DNA from: Toxoplasma gondii ME49
Lineage: Eukaryota > Apicomplexa > Conoidasida > Eucoccidiorida > Sarcocystidae
Assembly (NCBI RefSeq): GCF_000006565.2
Contig: NC_031474.1
Span: 4,437,662 to 4,501,661 of the forward strand
Direction of reading: 5' to 3'
DNA length: 64,000 nucleotides
The position numbers were made by a program, and so were the translations under genes. Below, piece after piece: positions 49,939 to 62,504 of this stretch (position 1 is its first letter; each line of letters starts with the position of its first letter). The notes under the pieces are model-generated. The model made no database searches, was not told where the DNA came from, and saw only the letters and a list, made by a program, of their open reading frames with translations.

Positions 49939-51230
49939 AGCAGTTCGGTCCTGACTCGGCTGGGGCGGATGCGAGTCAGATACGCTGTGGCGCCGCGTGT
50001 TCGTCCAGGTCGAGGCAGTATGCACGGACAGCGGGAGAGTCGGTGTGCGTTGCCAGGTGACAGGCCAAGCAACGCGGAAGAAGCAGTTCTGTCAATCGGT
50101 TTGCGCCGTCGTGCCGAGCTTTCAGAGGCTCGGCGGCATCGCGAGAGCTGTGTCTGGGTGCAGAACACAGTAGGAATGTTTGGGAGTTGCGCGGTATCGA
50201 AGGGTGCCGGGTGGAAGGCGTCGGTGCTGTTGAAGAACCATGATTTGTTGTTCGTCATGACGTGTTGCCTGTGTGAGTTTGAGCTGTCCATGAATCACCG
50301 CCGTAGTTCTGATCTCTGAAACTCTTAGTGGCGTGAGTGCTCCAGGACGTGTCACGGCGGAGCCAGGGGTGGGACAGGATCACAAGCATCTCCCTTGTTG
50401 CACTGTGTAAATGATGCCAGCCTGTGGGGTGCCGCGTACCCGCCGGCGGAATGTGGAAGACGGTGTAGTGCTTGCGAGAGTGTCGCCAATGTAGACGTGA
50501 GGACGCTTCAAGATTGACATTCTGCTGCGGCGTTTCGTGCAGAGATTGCACCGCTGTTTCGATGATCCCATATAATGTGGGCCCTTGTCACCTTGAGCCG
50601 ACGCGTTTGTATTGGTGCAACGATCCTGCACCAAGAGGAGGGACTCATGTATGCAAATGCTCAACGTTATCATCGAATAACTGCGCGTTGTATGGGGTTT
50701 CCACGCGAGATGCATCGACAGTGAGGGACGAAGCATCCGTGACCATCCGGTGGAAGCGTAATCGGGAGGGGAACGTGGGTGGCACCTTGTCGCAACTCTT
50801 TCCCTGGAGGGCACGCGGTGGAATGTGGCCTTACTGCGCAGCTTGTAGGCGGTTGATATATGATAGCGAGCGATTGTCGTCGTTGCGGCGACATTATGCA
50901 AGCGGAGGGGAGCGACGCAGTGGCGTGCGGTGGGCAACGGCAATGAGGTACGGATGGTCACAGTGAGAAGCTGAGGCGGCAGAGAGGTGTTGCTGCTTGG
51001 CAGTGCGCCAAACGGGCAGAGGGGCATGTCGAGTGGAAATGATTGGACGCATGTGACATGCGGTGCCACTGAGATAGAGGCGGGTGTGTAGGACAGTTGC
51101 GGGCAACGCTTCGTGGTAGCTCCAGGCGCTGGAGTTTGGAGGGGACAGACAGGGTGTTAGCGTCGTGGGAGCCTTCGAGGGGTGAATGTGAGCGTCGCTC
51201 AGTCGGGGGACGGCGTGTGTGCACTTGTTG
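49939..51230 (+). repeat. Duplicated D-flavour unit, copy 1
   Basis: It matches 52967-54235 at offset 3028. The first 900 bp or so are nearly identical and the remainder carries more substitutions and small indels. The signpost is at 50008. A 99-codon ATG frame (50020-50319) is preserved in both copies, its ATG lying inside the signpost. Confidence 0.9.
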
Positions 51231-52966
51231 GATGTGCGAGCCGCCGTCTGAATAATGTAACGAGAAGCGGTCACGTGTAGGAAGGGACTAGTCGATTCTG
51301 AGCTGCCCGCAGCTCTGGGTGAGTTCTGCAGTTTGTCAGGCGCACCACAGAGGATTGACAGGTTGGCCACCACAACCCCTCGACTGTGTCGGCGTTCAGG
51401 GTGACGACGTAGGCGGTCGGACACTAGAGGTTGAAGACGGAACGTGAGGGCATATCTTGGCGGCGTTGAGAGAATGTATGGTAATGGTTGTGTCGGCTGA
51501 AGAGATGCTCGAATGTGTTTATGACCGTGATACACAGGTTTGATGGGCGACTGTGGAGGTCGGGTCTCTCACAGGTTTCGACGTCGGAGGGGAAACGGTA
51601 AGCCAGTCGGTCGGGGACCACCTGTGAGTCACTTTACCTACTTGTCCATGCATGCGTACTGTTTACGGGTTCGTGTATCCATACAGGAGAATCCGGTATG
51701 CTCTATTCACATGGTTACCAACGTAACTCTTCAGGACAGGGTGGCCGCTGCCGGTTGTAAGGTCTGACGTGTCGGGCAGCGGCGCAAGTCGGATTCTTCA
51801 CGAGGAGACCTCGGCCCTTACTGAAGAGTCGACCGAGAGACAAGGTTTTGTGGAAGGGTTCGTGTTCTGGGCAGACCCTTTGCTGAAGCGCAAGCAACTG
51901 GTTTGGAACTTATGTGACCTGAATACTTGCTCGTGCACTGTGGAGACGGCAAGGATTCTGCCTTCATAATTGTTCCGGGTTTACAACTAATCTGTGATTT
52001 GTTGAGAGCGCCTGAGATCGGCGAGTCTCATCAGGTAGTTGTAGAAGAATCGGTAATGTGGCAAGCGAGCTTAGGCCGATGAGTTACATGCTCCTTGGGT
52101 CTTGGACGTCTGTATACGTGAGCTGGATGCGGGTGTCGACCGCTTCATTCTCCGGCCTATTGTGTACAGATACCTGACGGGAGTTGTTGCCATGGCGTCT
52201 CTGCATAGGTGACAAGGTAGATGTTGAGTGTCGCAGCCATTACCTATAGAAGGTCACTACGGGGCAGATGTGAATGCCGAGCGACGTGGGAAGGAACGGA
52301 GGCCTGACAGCGGCGAGAGGCTGCGGCTGAGACGTTGTGAGCGTCTTTCGCATGCGAGGATGGTCTCCGGTATTTTTTGAATCGAGCAAAGCTGAGTTGT
52401 GTCAAGTGTGTACAGAATTGTGAAGAAGCTAGTTTTGGATTATGCTGCCGAGCTGCGGACGCACGTGCATCGGAGATATACTGTTAAAGGGGCGGGGAGA
52501 GGATCAGAGCAAAGGCGGCACGGATGAAATCATGTGACGTGGTGTGTGGGTGTGTTTCTCGTCCGGGGGAATACTTGGAAACGTGTGCCGGAATGTGCTG
52601 TGTCTAGGGTTGTGAACTGTGCTGGTGTTAGTATATATGCATGCATCCGTCGTGGCAACACACCGTCAACTGCATAGGGTGAGGACGCCCTCAGTGCTAC
52701 ATTACCTTCCCGATTGCAAGCTGGTGCGGATTTGTAGCCTAAGAATGTACGATGATGTATATGTTACATCCACCCGACAAAGCACTGTTCTCAACGTAGA
52801 GGGTTCGCAGGGCAAGCCGATAAACGCAGAGCCTCCGGAAAGCGTGTGATGCGGCTGCTAGAGTTGCGGCAACGCTCGGGCAAGATAGGTCCCATTCCTG
52901 GGGCCCTCTCATCCGTTGCCCTATTACGTGTGTTTCACAGCTGCGCATACAAGCAAGCAAGCCTAG
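51231..52966. repeat. R-flavour unit, diverged copy 51686, and flanking DNA
   Basis: The signpost ATACAG, GAGAATCCG, GTATGC has its AG ending at 51686, and GTCGACCG follows at +449, in register with the other R copies. CTTGGACGTCTGTAT near 52101 is shared with 45949. The rest, to 52966, has no partner apart from a TCAACTGCATAGGGTGAG motif at 52666. No gene is supported. Confidence 0.6.
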
Positions 52967-54235
52967 AGCAGTTCGGTCCTGACTCGGCTGGGGCGGATGC
53001 GAGTCCGATGCGCTGTGGCGCCGCGTGTTCGTCCAGATCGAGACAGTATGCACGGACAGCGGGAGAGTCGGTGTGCGTTGCCAGGTGACAGGCCAAGCAA
53101 CGCGGAAGAAGCAGTTCTGTCAATCGGTTTGCGCCGTCGTGCCGAGCTTTCAGAGGCTCGGCGGCATCGCGAGAGCTGTGTCTGGGTGCAGAACACAGTA
53201 GGAATGTTTGGGAGTTGCGCGGTATCGAAGGGTGCCGGGCGGAAGGCGTCGGTGCTGTTGAAGAACCATGATTTGTTGTTCGTCATGACGTGTTGCCTGT
53301 GTGAGTTTGAGCTGTCCATGAATCACCGCCGTAGTTCTGATCTCTGAAACTCTTAGTGGCGTGAGTGCTCCAGGACGTGTCACGGCGGAGCCAGGGGTGG
53401 GACAGGATCACAAGCATCTCCCTTGTTGCACTGTGTAAATGATGCCAGCCTGTGGGGTGCCGCGTACCCGCCGGCGGAATGTGGAAGACGGTGTAGTGCT
53501 TGCGAGAGTGTCGCCAATGTAGACGTGAGGACGCTTCAAGATTGACATTCTGCTGCGGCGTTTCGTGCAGAGATTGCACCGCTGTTTCGATGATCCCATA
53601 TAATGTGGGCCCTTGTCACCTTGAGCCGACGCGTTTGTATTGGTGCAACGATCCTGCACCAAGAGGAGGGACTCATGTATGCAAATGCTCAACGTTATCA
53701 TCGAATAACTGCGCGTTGTATGGGGTTTCCACGCGAGATGCATCGACAGTGAGGGACGAAGCATCCGTGACCATCCGGTGGAAGCGTAATCGGGAGGGGA
53801 ACGTGGGTGGCACCTTGTCGCAACTCTTTCCCTGGAGGGCACGCGGTGGAATGTGGCCTTACTGGGCAGGCTGTAGGCACACTGTCGCGGCCGACTGTCG
53901 TCGTTGCGGCGACATTATGGATGCGAAGGGGAGCGACGCAGTGGTGCGCGGAGGGCAACGGCAGTGAGGTAGGGATGGTCACAGTGAGAAGCTGAGGCGG
54001 CAGAGAGGTGTTGCTGCTTGGCAGTGCGCCAAACGGGCAGAGGGGCATGTCGAGTGGAAATGATTGGACGCATGTGACATGCGGTGCCACTGAGATAGAG
54101 GCGGGTGTGTAGGACAGTTGCGGGCAACGCTTCGTGGCAGCTCCAGGCGCTGGGGTTTGGAGGGGACAGACAGGGTGTTAGCGTCGTGGGAGCCTTCGAG
54201 GAGTGAATGTGAGCGACGCGTAGTCAGGGGACGGT
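52967..54235 (+). repeat. Duplicated D-flavour unit, copy 2
   Basis: Partner of 49939-51230. The 3028 bp spacing equals one period of the array. The signpost is at 53036 and the 99-codon frame at 53048-53347. Identity falls after about 53870, where the GC-rich C segment differs in several short stretches. Confidence 0.9.
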
Positions 54236-55218
54236 GCGTGAATATCGGCAGTTTTCTAGCGCCAGGTTGACTTGCATTTTGCGATGCCACAAGTTAGTGA
54301 AAAGAAAGGCAACACTCGTATTCCACCACTGTGTGACTGGTTCCGCACTTTCTCTGCGGCACCGGAGTGTGGCCTAAAGGTGGCCCCTGTGCATCGTTTA
54401 CCTATTGTATATGTTTAGAAACACTTGGTAAGACGTCTGGCGTGTGGGATGGAGGAGATATGGGTGACCGTGTGAAGCGGCATCGATCTGTAGGACAGCG
54501 GGACAGGTGATTCGGGAGATGTTTTGTCGCGTTCGAGACCATGAGGTAAACCACGTGCAGCCACTTATGGAGAAGCTGACGTTTAGGAGGCATGGTAGAG
54601 CCGTATGTAGCTGGTGGTCGGGTCGGGTGGAAGGAGTTGACAAAGATGGGCGTGTATTGGGGCACTTCGTCTGGTGCGGTGTGCGTGCCCAGGTTCGAGA
54701 AGTAAGCAGGAGGGGCAACACGCGACTGGACGCGCCTGAAGCTAATGGCTGTATGTTGCTTGCGGTATTAGATGGGTCTTGCGACAAACATCAGGGATTG
54801 CGACGTTCTGTCCACACGATTGCTGCTGTATGCGAACAGTTAACCTGCGTCGACCCTTTGCTGTCATATCTGCACAACTTTACCTGTGTCAGATAATGCC
54901 GTCGAATGTAATACACTTTGAGGACGATCACTCAACCTGCGTTTTCTCCAGTTCCCTCGCGCCCGCGAGTCCCTCGACTGCATTCCACGCAACATTGCCA
55001 TGCCCAAAAGATGGCTATGAGCACTAAATGCGTTTCGTGGCCGATACGTGGATGCGGCATTCATCTATGTACATGTAGAGTTGAAGACTACAGTGCCGGA
55101 TCAACGTTGGCCCCTATTAAGACATGATTTCCTTCGGGGACGTCCTGTGCTCGATGAAAGGCGTGATACCTGACTCTTCAGGAAGAGTGGTGTACCGATT
55201 TTGTGTACTTGGCTGCGT
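54236..55218. repeat. Diverged unit headed by signpost 54692
   Basis: Signpost GCCCAG, GTTCGAGAA, GTAAGC has its AG ending at 54692, 3006 bp after the R signpost at 51686. An open frame of 129 codons (54507-54896) is not repeated elsewhere and has no recognised domain. Confidence 0.5.
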
Positions 55219-55728
55219 GACGACGCCCTTACTCGTGAGGTGCTACTATAGTACAGGACAGGTCGTCGGGGGGCTCCTGGTGCCTCGAAAATACGATTGG
55301 CGGCGAGTGATAATATCGCTTTCGCCTCAGACTCAGTGCGTGTCGCGAGTTACGGTTTGGCTTAACAGACAGTAGGCAGGCATTGGGCGGGTTGCAAAAG
55401 CTTGAGGATGTAACTGTATTGTTGACGAGGGGAAATCGGCGGCTTGCACCGCGATAACGGTAGTGGAAAAGGGCACAGGAGGATGAAGTCAACACCAGCT
55501 GGCGTCAGCACTATTTCGTCTCTCTTGGTAGGAAGACGCAATTTATAATTGTTTGCACTATTGTTTGTGATCTATGGTTCTGCGACAATCTTGTGAGGTT
55601 GCCGTGACGGGCAGAGTAAGGACACGAGATTAGGAGGGGTTGGGTGAAATTGCTGTGCCCCGTACGACTTGGATTATGCATTGCATGGGCTGCGCCAGGG
55701 CGGGGGCGTTCCCACCGTAGAAGGGCTG
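55219..55728 (+). repeat. 510 bp duplicated block, copy 1
   Basis: It matches 56760-57270 at offset 1541, nearly identical from GGTCGTCGGGG onward. A shorter, more diverged version lies in 58441-58620 and 60097-60276. Confidence 0.9.
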
Positions 55729-56759
55729 AGATTTATTAAGTCTATCTGTGGAAGGTGAGTGCCGTGATCACAATTCTGAGACCTCGCGCAGCTCGTGTAC
55801 ACGCCGCTTATGCCGTAACTTAGCACGAAGTCAGCCAAACAGTAGAATACCAGTACGTCTTGAGGAGATGGTTGCCCACTGTTTTCGACACACGTGGGTA
55901 TCTTGCAGTAGGGTACGTACACCGTCTTGGTCATATTTGATTTCAGGCTGCCTCAGTAGGTAGTCAGAAATTTGGTTCTACGACGCGTTATCGAACTGCT
56001 TGCGAGGGAAGATCTTGAGTCGAAAAGGATGACCAGAAGATAGTGATGATGCACAGGATTCAATACCGGCATTTGGGGACTGCGCGGAGGCAACATTCTG
56101 GTGGGGTGCAAGTTCAGGAAAAGTAGTCCGAGGAAGCCACCGCTAATTTCGTCAGGCGCTAATAGTACGCGGTCTTTACTACCACATCAATGGAGCGGGT
56201 TTGTACGGAAGGTTTGAATACTACAGGCGCGTTGTGCCAGGGACCAAGGTCGTGTGACGCTGACTGCAAGCTCATGTTATGTGGCGTATCACCTACCCGG
56301 CTCTAGACTGCTAATGTGAAGTGTCTCGACATGAAAGTTCGTAAAACACAACGAAGGCAGCCTCGTGGTCGCAGAACGATTTCTCCGACTGGTCCGCTGA
56401 TTTATTTCTGACATCGGACTAGCGAGTTCTCCGTGCCTCTGCAGTTCTATCCGCCCCTAGGCTTGTTGTCGCTCTCTCACCGTGCAGCGGTTTCACGTTC
56501 GTATTGTACGTCCTGTTACATGTACGCGGCCGTTCACCGGTTGCCTGACGTATTCGCCGTACTGTGACACGTCTGCCGAGGCATCGTGAGTGCGGCATCC
56601 GTTTGTGTGCCTGTGGAATTGCCAAAGACAATGCCGAAGTCAACGCCGGCCATCGGGAACACATTAGCATCCTTGGGAAACGTCCTGAGCTTGGTGACAG
56701 GCATGCAGTATGACCACTGAGGAAAACGGGTGTATCAGGTTTGTTTACATCTGCTGCTG
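55729..56759. repeat. Repeat-domain DNA with a weak signpost
   Basis: TTTCAG, GCTGCCTCA, GTAGGT has its AG ending at 55945, about where the alternating register predicts a signpost between 54692 and 57785. The right end, from about 56650, resembles 58330-58440 at low identity. No gene is supported. Confidence 0.4.
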
Positions 56760-57270
56760 GACGACGCCCTTACTTGTGGCGTGCTACGATAATACGGGAC
56801 AGGTCGTCGGGGGGCTCCTGGTGCCTCGAAAATACGATTGGCGGCGAGTGATAATATCGCTTTCGCCTCAGACTCAGTGCGTGTCGCGAGTTACGGTTTG
56901 GCTTAACAGACAGTAGGCAGGCATTGGGCGGGTTGCAAAAGCTTGAGGATGTAACTGTATTGTTGACGAGGGGAAATCGGCGGCTTGCACCGCGATAACG
57001 GTAGTGGAAAAGGGCACAGGAGGATGAAGTCAACACCAGCTGGCGTCAGCACTATTTCGTCTCTCTTGGTAGGAAGACGCAATTTATAATTGTTTGCACT
57101 ATTGTTTGTGATCTATGGTTCTGCGACAATCTTGTGAGGTTGCCGTGACGGGCAGAGTAATGACACGAGATTAGGAGGAGTTGTGTGAAATTGCTGTGCC
57201 CCGTACGACTTGGAATATGCATTGCATGGGCTGCGCCAGGGCGGGGCGGTTCCCACCGTAGAAGGGGCTG
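56760..57270 (+). repeat. 510 bp duplicated block, copy 2
   Basis: Partner of 55219-55728. Copy 1 follows signpost 54692 by about 530 bp, whereas this copy follows the weak signpost 55945 by about 815 bp, so the block has moved between half-units. Confidence 0.9.
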
Positions 57271-57890
57271 GCAGCGGTGTGGCATTGGTTTGTGCGTGTC
57301 GCATACGCGGTATGCGCTGCGATGTCTGGGCTCAGCGCGTGGGAATAGTTCTGCGGAAGCAGTACCGCTGTAATGAGCGAGCGGTCTTTCGACGCCAGGA
57401 AGGCGTGACTGGATGCTCCCATGTTTCCGCTCCGCGCTGGTGTGCTTTGGAACAGACCGAGACGCTCTGGTGTCGTGCATGTGCTCAGACAAAAGGAGTA
57501 TGTACTGGGGAGCTTCGCTTGCATCACGGAAGACGATTCCGTTGACTAGGCTCATTGGGAAGCTACATGGGAGTGGGACCCGTCATTCCAGCGGCGTTCG
57601 CTCCTGATGAAGATCGCGAAGCGTAGGCGTGGGCGCCGGATTCCCCGCTTGGGGCGCTTGATAGAGTTCACAGACTGGTGGGATACAAACGTAGCCGGAT
57701 GCACGGGCGACCTCACCCCGTACCGCTGGGTAGTACCCGCCTGCATTCGAAGGCGACTGCGCAAGCCGACTGCCTGTTTCACCAGCTGCACGAAGTACGC
57801 ACATGCCCCAAACACTTCGGAAACTCGTTGAATGAGCTGTTGGTAAACGTCGGCCTTTACATTGCGGGAGCCCGCTACTGTAGTTGGTCG
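57271..57890. repeat. Diverged array DNA with signpost 57785
   Basis: CACCAG, CTGCACGAA, GTACGC has its AG ending at 57785, 3093 bp after 54692 and 106 bp before the next duplicated block. No gene is supported. Confidence 0.5.
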
Positions 57891-59358
57891 AGGAGTTCGA
57901 AAACATGAGCACGCCACGCGAGGTATCTCGGGCTCGACCTAACAGCCTGCCACGAATGGCCCGTGCAACCGTCTTGGCATGACGCAGCGAGAGTCTGACT
58001 CGTGTTTTCCTAGATCACTCAAGACAGGTTTTATTTGTTCACACACGCCCGTGGATTTTCTTCTGTCTCTCCTTTCGTTTCTGCCTATGTCTTGTTTGTC
58101 GTTTCGGTGGCTCACATGTTTCGCTTGTTTCCCGCCCTATGCTGGGGTCTCATGTGGGCTAGGGGGTCAGTTTCTTGCTTTTGTAACCTCGGTGTCCGAG
58201 ATGAGCGCAAGCGAATGGTGCTTCCCTCCCGGAGTCGCTGTGTTGTGTCGTACGTTCACGCACTTCGTCAGCCCATCACCAATCTGTGTGCGTGTTTAGA
58301 GGCAACCGACAATGTCGATGTCGACGCGGCTCCCCCGAACACATTAATGTCCTTAGGAAACGCCCTGAGCTCCATGAAAGACATGCCGTATGGCCACGGA
58401 GGAGGACTGGTGTATCAGGTTTGTTTACAGCTGCTGCTTGACGACGCCCTTACTTGTGGGGTGCTGCGATAATACGGGACAGGTCGTCGGGGGGCGCCCG
58501 GTTCCCTCGAGTCCATGCGTGGCCGCGAGTGATAATATCGCGTTCGCCTCAGACTCGGCGCGTGTGTCGAGTTATGGTTTGGCTTAACAGGCTGTAGGCA
58601 GGCAGTGGGCGGGTTGCAAAAGGATCGATGGCGTGGCGATTGTGCTGGCACGACGAAATTCAGGGCCTGCTAAACGAGAGCAGGAACGCTGGATGACGCA
58701 CGAGAATTGACGTATTCAGGATTCCGTGGCGTTTTGCGGGAAACGGACGATAACGCCCATGGTTATATGCGAGGGCAAAGGTACTCGAGTGGAGGGGAGC
58801 GGGGTCAATAAAGAGGAGTTAGAAAAGGCTGAGTATGGGCGTCCGGACCAACGAGGTTTGTCGTAAGCACTCAGTGCGGTGTGCGAGAGACACGGTGTCA
58901 TCGTGAGAGGAGCTGCCAAGGTGCTGCCGTGGGAGCTGGCGTCCTACTGTACCGAGTGTTCCTTCATCTGTGGTCCATCGCAGAGCACTGGAATACGTCA
59001 TGAGCAACCATTTCCTGGTGCGAGACGAGGTGGCACTCCGACGGAAGGAATGCGTGATTAGTTTCTGTCTGTTTCAGACGCACGTGGGTGTGTTCGGAGC
59101 GTCGCGTCTACCATTGGTTGGTCTCATTCGTGTTCAGATTCTTGGAGTAGGTGGTGAGATATTTGGGTTAATTAGTGACTGTACGCTCACTGGTTTGGAA
59201 AGCGGACGAACTGGTTGCGAGGGGTCGCAGCTATCGGGGAAGTATTTGAGTGCGGTTCTGACCTTGTTGCACAGGCATGGGGGCCAGTTGTTAGGTTGGG
59301 AAGGGGGGATGCTCGCGGCATGGTGAGTTTGACGGACTGTAAGTGCAAGTGGATGGGC
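57891..59358 (+). repeat. 1.47 kb direct repeat, copy 1
   Basis: It matches 59547-61014 at offset 1656 with about five substitutions noted by eye and no indel noticed. It contains a 106-codon ATG frame (57979-58299) with a hydrophobic N-terminal half and an overlapping frame in another phase; neither has a recognised domain. Confidence 0.93.
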
Positions 59359-59546
59359 GGCGGTGGTGAGCGCGGTTGCGTGGCGAGGAGCTGGCGTCAC
59401 CCGTAAGCGGCGAATAGTGTCACTGCATGTTTCCGCAGCTGGGTGGAGTACGTCTTTCTGTCGCCCATTTATGTGGGGGCCCTTTGCCTTGGGCGTCGGT
59501 AAACGTCGACCGGTTCCCTACAGCAGCCCCATACTGTTGTTGGTGG
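59359..59546. repeat. Spacer between the 1.47 kb repeats, with signpost 59438
   Basis: The 188 bp spacer carries CCGCAG, CTGGGTGGA, GTACGT with its AG ending at 59438, which sits 109 bp before copy 2 as signpost 57785 sits 106 bp before copy 1. The homologous but diverged flank shows that high identity starts inside an older repeat. Confidence 0.55.
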
Positions 59547-61014
59547 AGGAGTTCGAAAACATGAGCACGCCACGCGAGGTATCTCGGGCTCGACCTAACA
59601 GCCCGCCACGAATGGCCCGTGCAACCGTCTTGGCATGACTCAGCGAGAGTCTGACTCGTGTTTTCCTAGATCACTCAAGACAGGTTTTATTTGTTCACAC
59701 ACGCCTGTGGATTTTCTTCTGTCTCTCCTTTCGTTTCTGCCTATGTCTTGTTTGTCGTTTCGGTGGCTCACATGTTTCGCTTGTTTCCCGCCCTATGCTG
59801 GGGTCTCATGTGGGCTAGGGGGTCAGTTTCTTGCTTTTGTAACCTCGGTGTCCGAGATGAGCGCAAGCGAATGGTGCTTCCCTCCCGGAGTCGCTGTGTT
59901 GTGTCGTACGTTCACGCACTTCGTCAGCCCATCACCAATCTGTGTGCGTGTTTAGAGGCAACCGACAATGTCGATGTCGACGCGGCTCCCCCGAACACAT
60001 TAATGTCCTTAGGAAACGCCCTGAGCTCCATGAAAGACATGCCGTATGGCCACGGAGGAGGACTGGTGTATCAGGTTTGTTTACAGCTGCTGCTTGACGA
60101 CGCCCTTACTTGTGGGGTGCTGCGATAATACGGGACAGGTCGTCGGGGGGCGCCCGGTTCCCTCGAGTCCATGCGTGGCCGCGAGTGATAATATCGCGTT
60201 CGCCTCAGACTCGGCGCGTGTGTCGAGTTATGGTTTGGCTTAACAGGCTGTAGGCAGGCAGTGGGCGGGTTGCAAAAGGATCGATGGCGTGGCGATTGTG
60301 CTGGCACGACGAAATTCAGGGCCTGCTAAACGAGAGCAGGAACGCTGGATGACGCACGAGAATTGACGTATTCAGGATTCCGTGGCGTTTTGCGGGAAAC
60401 GGACGATAACGCCCATGGCTATATGCGAGGGCAAAGGTACTCGAGTGGAGGGGAGCGGGGTCAATAAAGAGGAGTTAGAAAAGGCTGAGTATGGGCGTCC
60501 GGACCAACGAGGTTTGTCGTAAGCACTCAGTGCGGTGTGCGAGAGACACGGTGTCATCGTGAGAGGAGCTGCCAAGGTGCTGCCGTGGGAGCTGGCGTCC
60601 TACTGTACCGAGTGTTCCTTCATCTGTGGTCCATCGCAGAGCACTGGAATACGTCATGAGCAACCATTTCCTGGTGCGAGACGAGGTGGCACTCCGACGG
60701 AAGGAATGCGTGATTAGTTTCTGTCTGTTTCAGACGCACGTGGGTGTGTTCGGAGCGTCGCGTCTACCATTGGTTGGTCTCATTCGTGTTCAGATTCTTG
60801 GAGTAGGTGGTGAGATATTTGGGTTAATTAGTGACTGTACGCTCACTGGTTTGGAAAGCGGACGAACTGGTTGCGAGGGGTCGCAGCTATCGGGGAAGTA
60901 TTTGAGTGCGGTTCTGACCTTGTTGCATAGGCATGGGGGCCAGTTGTTAGGTTGGGAAGGGGGGATGCTCGCGGCATGGTGAGTTTGACGGACTGTAAGT
61001 GCAAGTGGATGGGC
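59547..61014 (+). repeat. 1.47 kb direct repeat, copy 2
   Basis: Partner of 57891-59358, with the same 106-codon frame at 59635-59955. After 61014 the copies diverge sharply. Confidence 0.93.
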
Positions 61015-62504
61015 GACAGGGGTGACTGCGGCCATGTTGGTAGACGTTGATCTATACTTGGAGTCGGCCGATAGTGTCACGGCGGTTGCAACAGCTGGAA
61101 ACGGTACGCACCTGCGACACATAGTTGACTAAACGCTGTATAAGCAAGGGCATTGATTAGTTTAGGAATGCCGTCTCGTGGGGTGGGAGTCATGCTGAGT
61201 AGTGGGTGTCGAATGCAAGCAGATGTCGTGTCGGGGGTGTCTCCTGTGGTAGTGGACGACAGTTGTATGGATTAGTGTGGCTCACCCGGTCACAGAAAGA
61301 AGTGACCAGAGCCGCGGCTGCCGACAGCAGTCGGGATGTGGTGGCCGTTCCAAGCCTCCGTGAACTTGTTCTGGATTCTCTTTCTCCCGGACACTGTTTG
61401 CATTTGTGGCGCCGTGCGCGTTTGTTGCGTTGCCTACCTGCAGCCCAGTGTCGCGTTTGGGCCGCATGGCATATCCTGCTCGGTCCCCTTCTTTCGCTAC
61501 CGTCTCGTTGGCAGGTGCTCGTCCAACAATGGAATGCCTGATCGTCCGGGAACTGTGGCAATCACGTGTGTGGAGGGAGGATTGTGTCCAGCTCCTTCGG
61601 CGAGATCGTGATTAAGTTAGGACATTTTGTATTAAATGTAAATAGTGTGTGAGACTAATGCTAATGCAGGAAAGCTAGGCGGGACTCCCTCGTGTCTCTT
61701 TTGAGAGCTCCTAATGGTGAGGGACGAGAGCGCATCTCTTCAGGGTTCCGGTGAAGATAGTGAATCGTGTCCACACGTCACAGCTCGTAAGCATGTAAAG
61801 GGGAGGGCTCACGAAGTATGCGGCAAGCCGGCGTTCGTACGATGGAAAGTGTGAGTCAGGAGACTCCATTCTGTACGATGCGAGGAGCGTCGGGTGGTTG
61901 CAGGACGCGAGAGCATCAGCTCATTGGTGCCGTCGGGAAAGGGCAACAGATCGTCCAGATTTGTTACAACAGAGATCTGCTCGGGCGTACAAAGGAATGA
62001 AGCGGTGACGAAGAGTTCTGGGAATGGTGCTTCGGGACAATGTAATATGGCATATCAGCTCTACCGGATTCCCGGTGACGTGGTAATATGATCAGGCGAG
62101 TCTCCTGAGGGCGAACGTGGTTCATGCATGACCAGTGGACAGCCTCTGTGCATCGCTCCTCGCGTGAATGGCAGCATGTCGCACACCGTCTCCTGTCTCT
62201 GGAGTCCTTAGCCCATTGAGAAACAAGTTGCCACTTCGATGCCACAGAGACGCAACGGCTGCGCACGGTGTCACAAGCACCTGGGCAAGCGGACACAGGG
62301 GTTTCAACGTCCGATTCGTCCTTCCCTTGTTCAGAATGCGCCAGTAGGTGGTGCGACGTTTGTGGTGCCGTGCCCGCGGTCATCACTTGCATCGTTTCGC
62401 AATCTATATGTCAATGGCGCATACGCTTTCGAAGGTATCTGCCCGAGACCAGTATCGCGCCTGTCTGCTCACCACCCACTTCAGCTCGCAATTCATGAAT
62501 CTGT
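61015..62504. other. Repeat-domain DNA without gene
   Basis: Short open frames only, none with a domain or a second copy in the window. A signpost fragment (ACGAAGTATGCGG) lies near 61811 without its upstream AG. Confidence 0.4.

Noticed and set aside
49711..50319. 202-codon frame overlapping the D-flavour unit
   Set aside because: Its first part is not shared with the second copy at 52967 and it has no recognised domain; only the 99-codon ATG part is common.
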